A stretch of DNA of 13,622 bases from Acidobacteriota bacterium (lineage in GTDB: Bacteria; Acidobacteriota; Blastocatellia; Pyrinomonadales; Pyrinomonadaceae): contig JAKOSS010000297.1 of the NCBI GenBank assembly GCA_029777145.1, positions 1 through 13,622 of the forward strand, read 5' to 3'. The notes under the pieces are model-generated. The model was not told where the DNA came from and did no database searches. It saw nothing but the letters and a program-made list of their open reading frames with translations. Numbering within the stretch: position 1 is the stretch's first letter; each line of letters begins with the position of its first letter. Shown piece by piece: positions 1 to 7,132 of the stretch. The translations under genes and the position numbers were made by a program.

Positions 1-882
1 TTCGAAGTTATTTGAGTACCCTTCGAGCAGTTCGCTGACGAATTCCAGTTTCTTCTCAACCGCCAAGTTCATGCCCGGAAAGAACTTCAGTTCCGGCGCG
101 TCATCGCCCGACAAGAAATCGAGCGGATGAAGCAGCAAGCTCGGCTCGGTACCCGTTGCGCGGCAGGCGGACAACGCCGATTTCCAATAGGTCCGCGCCG
201 CGAGTTTCGAGAAGGTCGCTAAATATATCACGTAACTGGCGTGGATCGGCGCCTTCATCACCGGGAACGTCGTCACGGGAATCTCCGTGATCGAGCGCTC
301 GCCGACTTTCCATTTGTACGGCTTAAGACTTTGAAATCCGTCTGAAAACTTGCCGAACAGTTTCTTTCGCTTCTCGCGTTCCTCGTCCGACATCTCCGGC
401 GATTTGAAGAAGTAATAAGCCCGCGCGAGCGGTGCGATGTACGTCGGAAGCGTCGAACAATCGTAATCGTAACCGCGGTCGGCAAGCACTTCGAGAACCG
501 TCGGCGAGAGACTGTAGCCCGGTCCGCGAAAACCCTTCGGTCGCGCTCCCGTCGCGGCTTCGAGCGCGTCTTCGGTCCGCGTGAACTCGTCGACAAGTTC
601 CTCGCGCGAATAAAGATGCAGCCACGGTTCGTGACGAAAGCTGTGATTCCCGATCTCGTGTCCGTCCTTCGGGATCTGCGCGAGCGCGTCGCGGTTCTGA
701 TCGAGCGCGGCGTCCTGTCCGACGATAAAAAATGTGATCTTCAAGTCCCGTTCGCGCAGGAAATCGAGCACACGCGGCACGCACACGTCGAGATACGACG
801 GGAAGGTTTCCCAACCGGCGTCGCCGTGGGTCTTCATGTACGACCACTTGTTGTCGAGATCAAGGCTCAGACTTGCGATCAT
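1..882 (-). CDS. Polysaccharide deacetylase (NodB-type), 3' end cut by window edge
   Basis: The minus frame from the ATG at 882 stays open for 294 codons to the window edge, so the C-terminus is missing. It reads as a NodB-homology carbohydrate deacetylase, a metal-dependent enzyme that removes N- or O-acetyl groups from polysaccharides. The motif residues are intact: an acidic motif 1 (SLDLDN, D8 and D10), the metal-binding HxxxH of motif 2 (GNHSFRH, H80 and H84), motif 3 (RGPGY, R119) and a late histidine in LLHPLD (H252). There is no signal peptide, so it may act in the cytoplasm or be exported by another route. A TGA lies upstream in frame, which limits the start; the ribosome site is weak. 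It follows the FAD oxidoreductase by 46 bases and is probably the last visible gene of the polysaccharide operon. The exact substrate cannot be told from sequence. Confidence 0.88.
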   Translation of the reverse strand, partial: MIASLSLDLDNKWSYMKTHGDAGWETFPSYLDVCVPRVLDFLRERDLKITFFIVGQDAALDQNRDALAQIPKDGHEIGNHSFRHEPWLHLYSREELVDEFTRTEDALEAATGARPKGFRGPGYSLSPTVLEVLADRGYDYDCSTLPTYIAPLARAYYFFKSPEMSDEEREKRKKLFGKFSDGFQSLKPYKWKVGERSITEIPVTTFPVMKAPIHASYVIYLATFSKLAARTYWKSALSACRATGTEPSLLLHPLDFLSGDDAPELKFFPGMNLAVEKKLEFVSELLEGYSNNFE

Positions 883-904
883 ATGACTTGGCTCACTGTC
901 GATC

Positions 905-940
905 GTTAACTGTTGATCGAAGCTTCAATCAACTCTTAAC
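905..940. repeat. Imperfect inverted repeat at the FAD oxidoreductase stop codon
   Basis: GTTAACTGTTGAT (905-917) is the reverse complement of ATCAACTCTTAAC (928-940) at 11 of 13 positions. The 10-base loop contains the palindrome GAAGCTTC. The right arm covers the stop codon of the oxidoreductase gene, read on the minus strand. There is no T-tract on either strand, so it does not look like a standard intrinsic terminator. It could stabilise or process the operon transcript. Confidence 0.6.
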
Positions 941-2257
941 CAACGACTTACAAAACTTCTCCGCCAACTGGACGGTCTCATTGACGTTCAGCGTGCCGTT
1001 CGTGATCTGCGACGAGTTCACGATGTAGAGTCCGTCGATCGATGTCGCGACCGGCGGAAGCGTCTCCGAATAATTCAGCACCGGCAACGGGAAAACCTGA
1101 CGCACGCGCGAGACTTTGAATTCAACGACGTCCTCGCGTGAAAAGCCGTCGTACATTTTCTCCAAAGCGCCGAGAAACATTTCCTCGATCTCCTTATCCG
1201 AGCGTTCAAAAAGCTCGTCGTCGGGCGCGACGTACTTCGGAAGATAGATCAGCGCGTTCCCGCCGAATTCCTCTTTGTCGACGAGCGCCGACATCTCGAT
1301 GATCCCCGTGAACGGGCTTTCGTCGGTGATGTTCGTAACATAATACGGCGACAGCGATTTGCGCGTCAGCAACGACGCGCAGACGATCCCCTGATAACGC
1401 ACCGAATCGAGTTTCGCTTTCTCGTCTTCACCAAGCTGCGGACAGACGTTCGCCGCGACGTTCGAAGGGCACGTTAGGATCGCCAGGTCGAATTCGCCCG
1501 AACCGTTCCTGCTTTCGATCGTGAACCGGCCGTCGCGCTTTTCGATCTTCTCGATCGGCGAATTCAATCTGATCTCGACGCCGGACGTTTCGAGCACGTC
1601 GCCGAAGCGCTTCAGGACCCGCGCATAGCCGCCGCGGACGTAACCGAACATCTCTTTTTTCAGTCCGGAATTCCGCGCCGCGTACATCCGTTGGATCGTC
1701 GCCCAAATAAACGCCGCGCTCGTCTGTTTGTACGCCTCGCCGAGTTTCGCTTCGAGCAGCGGCCGCCAGATCTTTTCGAACGTCCGCTTTCCGGACAATT
1801 TCGTCAACCACTCTTCGACGCTGACCTTTTCGAGCGATCTCCAATCCTTGACGCGCGAAGCATAAAAGATCGTCGCTCCGAGCCTGAGCTTGTCGAAGAT
1901 TCCAAGCGGCGGAAATTTCAAGAACTCGACGGTGTTCGACATCGAGACCAGTTGTCCGTCGGAGTAAAACCCGGTTCGTGTTTCGACCCAATTGAATTCG
2001 TCACCAAGTCCGATCGATTCGACAATGCGTCGGGTGAACGAATCGGATAAAAGCGTGACGTGATAATGCTTGTCCCAAACGACGTCGCCGATCGACCACG
2101 CGCCGGCGAGTCCGCCGATCTCGCTTCCGGATTCAAAGATCGTGACCTTGTACCCCGCTTCGGCGAGGCGCAACGCGATCGTCATCCCGAGAAATCCCGC
2201 GCCGACGACGGCGACCTCGGATTGGTGATTTGGGATTTCGGATTTCGGATCGCGCAT
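929..2257 (-). CDS. FAD/NAD(P)-dependent oxidoreductase (amine-oxidase/UDP-galactopyranose-mutase-like fold)
   Basis: A flavoprotein of 442 residues from the chosen start. The N-terminal dinucleotide-binding site is clear: GAGFLG (residues 19-24), then the acidic end of beta strand 2 (FES, E42) and a second glycine motif (IGGLAGAW). The rest resembles the protoporphyrinogen oxidase/phytoene desaturase/UDP-galactopyranose mutase superfamily. Members of unknown substrate are common in polysaccharide clusters. The frame stays open to an ATG at 2329, but those extra 24 codons translate one arm of an intergenic inverted repeat, so the ATG at 2257 is preferred; even the next dozen codons come from a tandem GATTTCG-like stretch. 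No Shine-Dalgarno site is visible. Its place between an acetyltransferase and a deacetylase gene suggests a role in sugar or lipid-carrier chemistry, but the reaction is unknown. Confidence 0.85.
   Translation of the reverse strand: MRDPKSEIPNHQSEVAVVGAGFLGMTIALRLAEAGYKVTIFESGSEIGGLAGAWSIGDVVWDKHYHVTLLSDSFTRRIVESIGLGDEFNWVETRTGFYSDGQLVSMSNTVEFLKFPPLGIFDKLRLGATIFYASRVKDWRSLEKVSVEEWLTKLSGKRTFEKIWRPLLEAKLGEAYKQTSAAFIWATIQRMYAARNSGLKKEMFGYVRGGYARVLKRFGDVLETSGVEIRLNSPIEKIEKRDGRFTIESRNGSGEFDLAILTCPSNVAANVCPQLGEDEKAKLDSVRYQGIVCASLLTRKSLSPYYVTNITDESPFTGIIEMSALVDKEEFGGNALIYLPKYVAPDDELFERSDKEIEEMFLGALEKMYDGFSREDVVEFKVSRVRQVFPLPVLNYSETLPPVATSIDGLYIVNSSQITNGTLNVNETVQLAEKFCKSLVKS
2228..2251. repeat. Short tandem GATTTCG-like repeat overlapping a gene start
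   Basis: Three consecutive near-copies of a 7-8 base word (GATTTGG, GATTTCG, GATTTCG) occur here. They encode the first residues after the chosen start of the FAD oxidoreductase (KSEIPN). The same A/T-rich style of word appears in the other intergenic repeats of the window. Confidence 0.5.
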
Positions 2258-2274
2258 GTTCTGGATTACGAAAT

Positions 2275-2345
2275 AGCTGATAACTGATAGTTGAAAGCTG
2301 ATAGTCGCGCTCGAACTATCAGCTCTCAACTATAAGCTCTCAGCT
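2275..2345. repeat. Long inverted repeat (31-base arms, 9-base loop)
   Basis: The arm at 2275-2305 and the reverse complement of 2315-2345 agree at 27 of 31 positions. The arms are made of words such as AGCTGATA and GATAGTTGA. The transcript would fold into a very long hairpin lying 11 bases after the acetyltransferase stop codon and just ahead of the FAD oxidoreductase start. No T-tract follows it on the minus strand, which argues against a standard terminator. A dispersed repeat element or an mRNA-processing and stability structure are the likelier readings. Confidence 0.8.
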
Positions 2346-2356
2346 ATTCTGAAAGA

Positions 2357-2959
2357 CTAATTTTCGCGCACGGAACGGCCTTCGATCACGTACTCAAGCC
2401 CGCATTCGCATGCCTTCTCGAGTCTTTCGTCGCCATTGTCGAATCGGTGAAACAGCTGTCCGCATTTGCAGACAGCGCCGATCGAACGCGCCGGACTCCC
2501 GACGACGAGATGAAAATCCGGAACGGATTTCGTCACGAGCGCTCCCATTCCGACCATCGCCCAACGTCCGATCTCGAGATCGTTGCCGATCGTGCAGCCG
2601 GCACCGATCGTCGCGCCCTCGCGGACCAAAGTCTTGAGCGTATGCTCGTCGGGTTCGGACGGACGCAGCGTTTTCAGATCCGGGAATGTCGCCCGCGGAA
2701 AACGGTCGTTCGTAAAGGTCGTCGACGCGGAGATCATCACGCCGTCCTCGATCGTGACCTCGGCGCAGATGTAAACCATCGCGTTTATCTTCACGCGGTT
2801 GCCGATCTTCACGTCGTACGCGATATAGGTCTTCTCGCCGACGATGCATTCATCGCCGATCGACGCGCCGTGGCGAATGTGGACGTTGTCCCAGACGCTC
2901 GTGCCTTCGCCGATCGTGACGTTATCCTCAATGATTGCCGTTTCGTGTACGCGAGCCAT
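2357..2959 (-). CDS. Hexapeptide-repeat N-acetyltransferase (WbpD/WlbB-like)
   Basis: A left-handed beta-helix acyltransferase of 200 residues, close to the size of WbpD-type UDP-amino-sugar N-acetyltransferases, which use acetyl-CoA to acetylate a newly made amino group. Hexapeptide repeats run from about residue 10 to 75 and resume at 114-145 (for example IGAGCTIG). Between them is the family's loop with FTN (N84). The end of the helix has the usual V-G-x-P-A-R sequence (153-158). Beyond it lies a tail with two CxCG pairs (C164/C166 and C184/C186), which looks like a small zinc ribbon; this is not part of the core fold. It lies beside a dehydrogenase and an aminotransferase, which supports acetylation of an amino sugar made by them. 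No strong ribosome site is seen. Confidence 0.88.
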   Translation of the reverse strand: MARVHETAIIEDNVTIGEGTSVWDNVHIRHGASIGDECIVGEKTYIAYDVKIGNRVKINAMVYICAEVTIEDGVMISASTTFTNDRFPRATFPDLKTLRPSEPDEHTLKTLVREGATIGAGCTIGNDLEIGRWAMVGMGALVTKSVPDFHLVVGSPARSIGAVCKCGQLFHRFDNGDERLEKACECGLEYVIEGRSVREN

Positions 2960-2971
2960 AAGTTTGGAGTT

Positions 2972-2985
2972 CCGCCTTCAGGCGG
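2972..2985. repeat. Small GC hairpin just upstream of the acetyltransferase start
   Basis: CCGCC, a four-base loop TTCA, then GGCGG. On the minus-strand transcript it sits 12 bases before the acetyltransferase ATG, in the region where a ribosome would load. It may affect translation or be part of the neighbouring repeat block. Confidence 0.45.
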
Positions 2986-2997
2986 CTCTCAAATTCC

Positions 2998-3077
2998 AGG
3001 ATTCCAGTGATTCCAAAATTCCAATTGAAACCCGGAATCTTTCTTGAAATCTTGGAATTTTGGAATCCTGGAATCCT
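2998..3077. repeat. Long GATTCC-type inverted repeat at the dehydrogenase stop codon
   Basis: The arm at 2998-3024 pairs with 3052-3077 over 26 bases with one bulged base. The inner 16 bases (GATTCCAAAATTCCAA) match perfectly. The arms contain near-tandem GGATTCCA words and the loop is about 27 bases. The right arm runs into the stop codon of the Gfo/Idh gene, which ends at 3076. No terminator-type T-run is present. The same GGAAT/ATTCC vocabulary recurs after glpX. Confidence 0.75.
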
Positions 3078-4080
3078 AAGCCTCTCTAACCGCCGCCTTC
3101 TCGACGACCGCCTGCCAGAGATTCTGACGGAGCGACTTGTACGCCGCGTCGATCACCTGCACGCTGGCGAGCGCGGCCGTCGGATTGATCCGAAGTTCCT
3201 CCTTCCCGCGGAGCGCATTCGAGAAGTTCTCGATCTTTCCGCGGAACGAGGCAACCTTTTCGTAGCCTTTGCCGAAGACGGTCCAGTCGGGATTCGAATG
3301 GAGTTTGTATTTCGATTCGCGCCAGCCGACGTGAAGCGTTCCGTTGGTGCCGTAAACGCAGATGAAATAAGGCAGTTCCTTGTTGATTCCCCACGTCAGA
3401 TCGACGCTCGCCGTGACGCCCGACGCGGTTTTCGCGAACATCTTGACGTTCTCGTCGACGCTCAGTCCCTGCGTTCCGCCGGCATCGACCGCGAGGACGC
3501 TGTCGATCGGACCGAGGAAATAACGGATGATGTCGACCGAATGGGTGCCGTTGTCGATGAGTACGCCGCCGCCCGAGATCTCTTCGTTCGAATTCCAGCG
3601 CTTCGACATATCGACCTTCGCCGTGAACGCGTTCTCAAACTGAACGACGTCGCCGAGGATTCCGGACGCGACGATTCCTTTCGCCTTGATGACGTCGTCG
3701 CAATAACGGAATTTCGAGGCCATCGTGAACAGAACGTTGTTCACTTCAGCCGCCGCGATCATCTTTTCAGCTTCCGAAACGGCCACGCAAAGCGGCTTTT
3801 CGCAGAGCACCGGAACGCCTCGCTCCATAAAAAAGCAGGCGATCTCGGGATGCGAGTTCGGCGGCGTCGCGACGATCACGGCATCGATCTCGACCTGTTC
3901 GGCAAGTTCCTTGTAATCGGAAAAACTGATGCCGCCGACGATTTCCGCCAGTGCCTGTGCCGATTCCGGACGCACGTCAGCGACCGCAACAAGCTCGCAG
4001 CATTCGCTTTGCGTGAACGCCTGCGCGTAGGCCTGAGCGATGCCTCCGGCGCCAATGAGTGCAAATCTAAGTTTCTTCAT
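3076..4080 (-). CDS. Gfo/Idh/MocA-family NAD(P)-dependent sugar dehydrogenase
   Basis: A 334-residue protein of the usual family length. The N-terminal Rossmann site reads ALIGAGGIAQA (about 7-17). The family's EKP motif is at 94-96 (CEKPLCV). The C-terminal alpha/beta domain carries the catalytic-type aspartate and histidine in GGVLIDNGTHSVD (D176, H180). Enzymes of this family oxidise a sugar hydroxyl to a ketone using NAD(P). With the upstream DegT aminotransferase and downstream acetyltransferase it forms an oxidise-aminate-acetylate set, analogous to WbpB-WbpE-WbpD. It lacks the WbpB-type N-terminal sequence as I know it, so the exact sugar is not claimed. The start follows a 70-base gap holding a hairpin; no good ribosome site is visible. 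Confidence 0.9.
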   Translation of the reverse strand: MKKLRFALIGAGGIAQAYAQAFTQSECCELVAVADVRPESAQALAEIVGGISFSDYKELAEQVEIDAVIVATPPNSHPEIACFFMERGVPVLCEKPLCVAVSEAEKMIAAAEVNNVLFTMASKFRYCDDVIKAKGIVASGILGDVVQFENAFTAKVDMSKRWNSNEEISGGGVLIDNGTHSVDIIRYFLGPIDSVLAVDAGGTQGLSVDENVKMFAKTASGVTASVDLTWGINKELPYFICVYGTNGTLHVGWRESKYKLHSNPDWTVFGKGYEKVASFRGKIENFSNALRGKEELRINPTAALASVQVIDAAYKSLRQNLWQAVVEKAAVREA

Positions 4081-4094
4081 ATCAATGAGTTATG

Positions 4095-4140
4095 CGCGAA
4101 ATATCCGCGAGCACGCAGAAGCGCCATCGGACATTTCGCG
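4095..4140. repeat. Inverted repeat between aminotransferase and dehydrogenase genes
   Basis: CGCGAAATATCCG (4095-4107) pairs with CGGACATTTCGCG (4128-4140) at 12 of 13 positions, with a 20-base loop. It lies 10 bases after the DegT stop codon on the minus strand and just ahead of the Gfo/Idh start. There is no T-tract. A transcript-processing or attenuation structure is possible. Confidence 0.65.
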
Positions 4141-4150
4141 GATGCAATAA

Positions 4151-5377
4151 CTAGTTGCGACACGCTTCGACCGCTTCGCGGATCGAGCTTGCCAGGAATT
4201 CGATGTGGTGTTCTTCGTACTTCTCGTTGATCGGAAGGACGAGGACATCGTGCAATCCCTTCATAGTTCCGGCGAAGTTGTCGTCGTTGTAATCGATCGC
4301 CTCAGGGCGCGCGAGATTGAACGGGAAATGGCTGTCGCCGAACGTGTTGTGCTCGCGGAACACCTGGCACTTGTACGCCGGTTTGACGACGTAGCGCGGT
4401 GCCGAGGCGACATCGTAGACCTTGAGCGCCTTCGCCAGTCCGACCGAACCGTCGGCGATCTTCGTATCGTCGACGCGCAGGCAGAACTTCCAGTAGGTCA
4501 TCGTCGCGTTCGCCGCCGGTTTGTAAGACTCGATGCCGTCGATATCGGCGATCAGCGCGTCGAGAAGCGCCGCCATCCGCTGACGCTGCGCGACACAGCC
4601 GTCGAGTTTCTTCAACTGCTCGTACGCGAGCGCCGCCTGCAGCTCGGTCATGCGGTAGTTCAGCGACGCGAAGTAATGATCAGGATTCTGGTCACCGTAA
4701 CCCCAGGCCTTGTTGATGAACAGGAACATGCGTCGGGCGAGCGCTTCGTCATCGGTGACGACGATCCCGCCTTCGCCGGTCGTCATGTGCTTGCCCTGCT
4801 GGAACGAGAAGGCGCCGATCGCGCCGATCGTCCCGACATTCTTGCCGTTGACCTTTGCGAGGAACGACTGCGCCGTGTCCTCGATCACGGGAATGCCGCG
4901 CGAGTTCGCGAGTTCCATGATCGCGTCCATCTCGCACGGATTTCCGAAAAGATGCGTGACGATGATCGCTTTCGTGCGATCGCTCAGGACGCGCTCGATC
5001 GTGTCGGCCGTGACGTTCAGCGTTTTCGGATCGACGTCGGCAAACACCGGGATCGCTCCCTGGAAGATGATCGGCGTCAGCGCGCCCATGTCGGTGATCG
5101 AGGTCGTGACGATCTCGTCGCCCGGATTCGGGTTGATCGCCGCGATCGCAACATGGACCGCCGCCGATCCCGAATTGCACGCGAATGCGAACTTCGATCC
5201 GATCTTCTCGGCGAACGCCGATTCGAGCATTTTGCCGTACTTGCCTTTGGTCGTGATCAACACGCCCGACTGAAGTACTTCGGTGATTGCCGCGATCTCC
5301 TCGGCACCGAAAGTCCGTCCGGAGATGTCCTGGTCTGAAGGCAGTTTGATAATTTCTTTTTCTACAACGGGTATCAT
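4151..5377 (-). CDS. DegT/DnrJ/EryC1/StrS-family PLP aminotransferase
   Basis: A 408-residue fold-type I aminotransferase that adds an amino group to a keto-sugar or keto-cyclitol, usually from glutamate or glutamine. The PLP lysine is K196 in FSFQQGKHMTTGEGG. The aspartate that pairs with the PLP ring nitrogen is D167 in IEDTAQS, and the phosphate-binding NSGSAA is at 68-73. The FSFQQ-K-TTGEGG form resembles the inosamine/StsC-like branch more than WbpE, which makes the precise keto substrate uncertain. The start is supported by AGGA five bases before the ATG. It lies 41 bases after the deacetylase-glycosyltransferase gene and feeds the oxidise-aminate-acetylate set together with the next two genes. 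Confidence 0.92.
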   Translation of the reverse strand: MIPVVEKEIIKLPSDQDISGRTFGAEEIAAITEVLQSGVLITTKGKYGKMLESAFAEKIGSKFAFACNSGSAAVHVAIAAINPNPGDEIVTTSITDMGALTPIIFQGAIPVFADVDPKTLNVTADTIERVLSDRTKAIIVTHLFGNPCEMDAIMELANSRGIPVIEDTAQSFLAKVNGKNVGTIGAIGAFSFQQGKHMTTGEGGIVVTDDEALARRMFLFINKAWGYGDQNPDHYFASLNYRMTELQAALAYEQLKKLDGCVAQRQRMAALLDALIADIDGIESYKPAANATMTYWKFCLRVDDTKIADGSVGLAKALKVYDVASAPRYVVKPAYKCQVFREHNTFGDSHFPFNLARPEAIDYNDDNFAGTMKGLHDVLVLPINEKYEEHHIEFLASSIREAVEACRN

Positions 5378-5418
5378 AGGTTCCTTTTTGAAGAATTGAT
5401 TTCAGTGGTGTAAAACGC

Positions 5419-7119
5419 CTATTCGGATCGGGATTTCAACGAATTGTCGGAAATTTCCTCAAGAGGCTGGCGATCGACGGCGATTCCGCGTGATTTGAAG
5501 CGGATTTTCGCGAGGCGCGAAAGCAACGACAGATGGCCGAAGATCGTCCGGGCGGTCTTCATTTTCGAAAATCCGAAAAGGCGGACCTCGAGGACGGCCG
5601 GATGTTCGACGATCTTTCCGCCGCGCAGGTCGAGTCGCCCGAGCATTTCGGCGACACCGAGAAATCCGCTTTCACTGAGCGGAAGATCCGCGACCGACGT
5701 CCGGCGATAGACGCGAAAACAACTCGTGTAAGTGTCGAGCTTCGAACGCAACGTCCGCCGGTAAAGCCACGACGCGCCTTTTGACAGGAAAAGGCGCCAG
5801 CCGGGAACGTTCCGGACGCCGCCGGCGCGATGATACGGCGACGCCGTGACCATATCGACGCCTTCCGCGAGGAGCGGGATCATGCGGACCAATTCGTGCG
5901 GATCGTATGTGCAGTCGCAGTCCATCGAGCAAACGATCTCGGTTTGCGCGGCGCGGAGTCCGGTCATGATCCCGGCCGCAACGCCTTGATTTTGCTCGTG
6001 CCTGACGACCCGTACATTCTTCCGGTCACCGAAAAGCTCCTCGATCTTTTCGGCTGTCGCATCCTGGCTCGCGTCGTCAACGAAAAGGAATTCGGGTGAA
6101 TATCCGCTGTCTCGAAGATTCGTCTCGACGCTCCTGAGCGTGTTCGCCAGATACGGCAGCGCCGACTCTTCGTTGTAGCACGGAATGACGACGGTCACCG
6201 GTTCGAGAGTTTTCCCGGGATCGGTGCGAACGACTATCGGATCCGGTTGAGCGATCGTCGCCGACTGCACATGTTCGAGATCGAGTTCGAGAAAATCGGC
6301 CGCGGTCGTGAATTCGTACTTGCTCAGATTCTCACGAATGATCCACTCCATTTTGTCGAGCTTGCGGTAGTGCCGGATCCGGTTGTACGTCGAAGCGGCC
6401 GAGATCCGCGGCTGCTCGCCGTCGAGTTCCCAGACGTGGAAATACATCACGAACGGTTGCGAGTATCGGTTGTTCCAGTCGCGCACGGCCTGGCGCATCA
6501 GCGTGTACGGGATCTGCCGGAAATAGTTCCCGCCGGCGATCGGGAACAGCCCGATGCCGACATTCGCGGTCGAATACGGAAATTCCCAGACGGCGCGGCC
6601 GTCCGAGTGAACCTGATGCGCGAACCGCTGCGCATCGGCATCGCGACCGGTCGGAATGAAAGACGCGTCGTACACGAATCCTTCTTCGGCCAGAACGTCG
6701 AAGATCCAAGTGTCTTTTTGGTACGAGAGTTTCTCCGCGCTCCGGTAACCGATGACCTTTTGGCCGCCGGCATCCTCGAGCGCCGCGTTCGTCCGGCGCA
6801 GGTCTTCGCGGAATTCGTCGTTGGTCAGGTTCTTGAGGCTGCGGTGATAGTACCCGCGGCTCGCGACCTCATGCCCGCGCGAAACGATCTCGCGGATGAG
6901 CTTTGGATTGCGTTCGGCGATCCAACCGAGGACGAAAAAGGTCGCGCTCGTCTTGAGCTCGTCGAGCAGATCGAGCGTCTTGAAGGTGTTCTGCTCGTAA
7001 CGCGGCTCGAAATTGCCCCAATTTTGACGGCGGATCAGGTTTTCGAACGCGCCGACATGGAAATAGTCCTCTACCAGGACGGTCAACAGGTTCTTTTTGT
7101 TCGGGGGGACGACAGTCAT
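5419..7119 (-). CDS. Fusion of a polysaccharide-deacetylase-like domain to a GT2 glycosyltransferase
   Basis: A two-domain protein of 566 residues. Residues 10-280 match the deacetylase family of exopolysaccharide/PEP-CTERM loci: VEDYFHVGAFE near the start, the conserved arginine in GYRSAE (R126), and MYFHVWELDGEQPRI (225-239), typical of the DUF3473 end. Residues 306-540 are a family 2, DPM1-like glycosyltransferase: VTVVIPCYNEE (308-318), FVDDAS (346-351) and a DxD-type DCD (400-402). No transmembrane segment is seen. Two positions usually catalytic in the deacetylase are changed: L15 stands where the motif-1 aspartate of TVDVEDYF is expected, and R88 replaces the first histidine of HxxxH (SRGYYH). 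The domain may be inactive or an altered subtype. The start lies 13 bases after wecB, implying co-transcription. The glycosyltransferase half is confidently active-looking; the acceptor is unknown. Confidence 0.9.
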   Translation of the reverse strand: MTVVPPNKKNLLTVLVEDYFHVGAFENLIRRQNWGNFEPRYEQNTFKTLDLLDELKTSATFFVLGWIAERNPKLIREIVSRGHEVASRGYYHRSLKNLTNDEFREDLRRTNAALEDAGGQKVIGYRSAEKLSYQKDTWIFDVLAEEGFVYDASFIPTGRDADAQRFAHQVHSDGRAVWEFPYSTANVGIGLFPIAGGNYFRQIPYTLMRQAVRDWNNRYSQPFVMYFHVWELDGEQPRISAASTYNRIRHYRKLDKMEWIIRENLSKYEFTTAADFLELDLEHVQSATIAQPDPIVVRTDPGKTLEPVTVVIPCYNEESALPYLANTLRSVETNLRDSGYSPEFLFVDDASQDATAEKIEELFGDRKNVRVVRHEQNQGVAAGIMTGLRAAQTEIVCSMDCDCTYDPHELVRMIPLLAEGVDMVTASPYHRAGGVRNVPGWRLFLSKGASWLYRRTLRSKLDTYTSCFRVYRRTSVADLPLSESGFLGVAEMLGRLDLRGGKIVEHPAVLEVRLFGFSKMKTARTIFGHLSLLSRLAKIRFKSRGIAVDRQPLEEISDNSLKSRSE

Positions 7120-7132
7120 GATTCGGCGGCGC

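Noticed and set aside
323..847. 174-codon minus-strand open frame
   Set aside because: It is in a different frame from the deacetylase reading, which carries all NodB motifs and is open to the window edge.
3007..4230. 407-codon plus-strand open frame
   Set aside because: It is antisense to the Gfo/Idh gene and shows Arg/Asp/Val-rich shadow composition with no recognisable motif.
4205..5338. 377-codon plus-strand open frame
   Set aside because: It is antisense to the DegT aminotransferase, whose PLP motifs are unambiguous.
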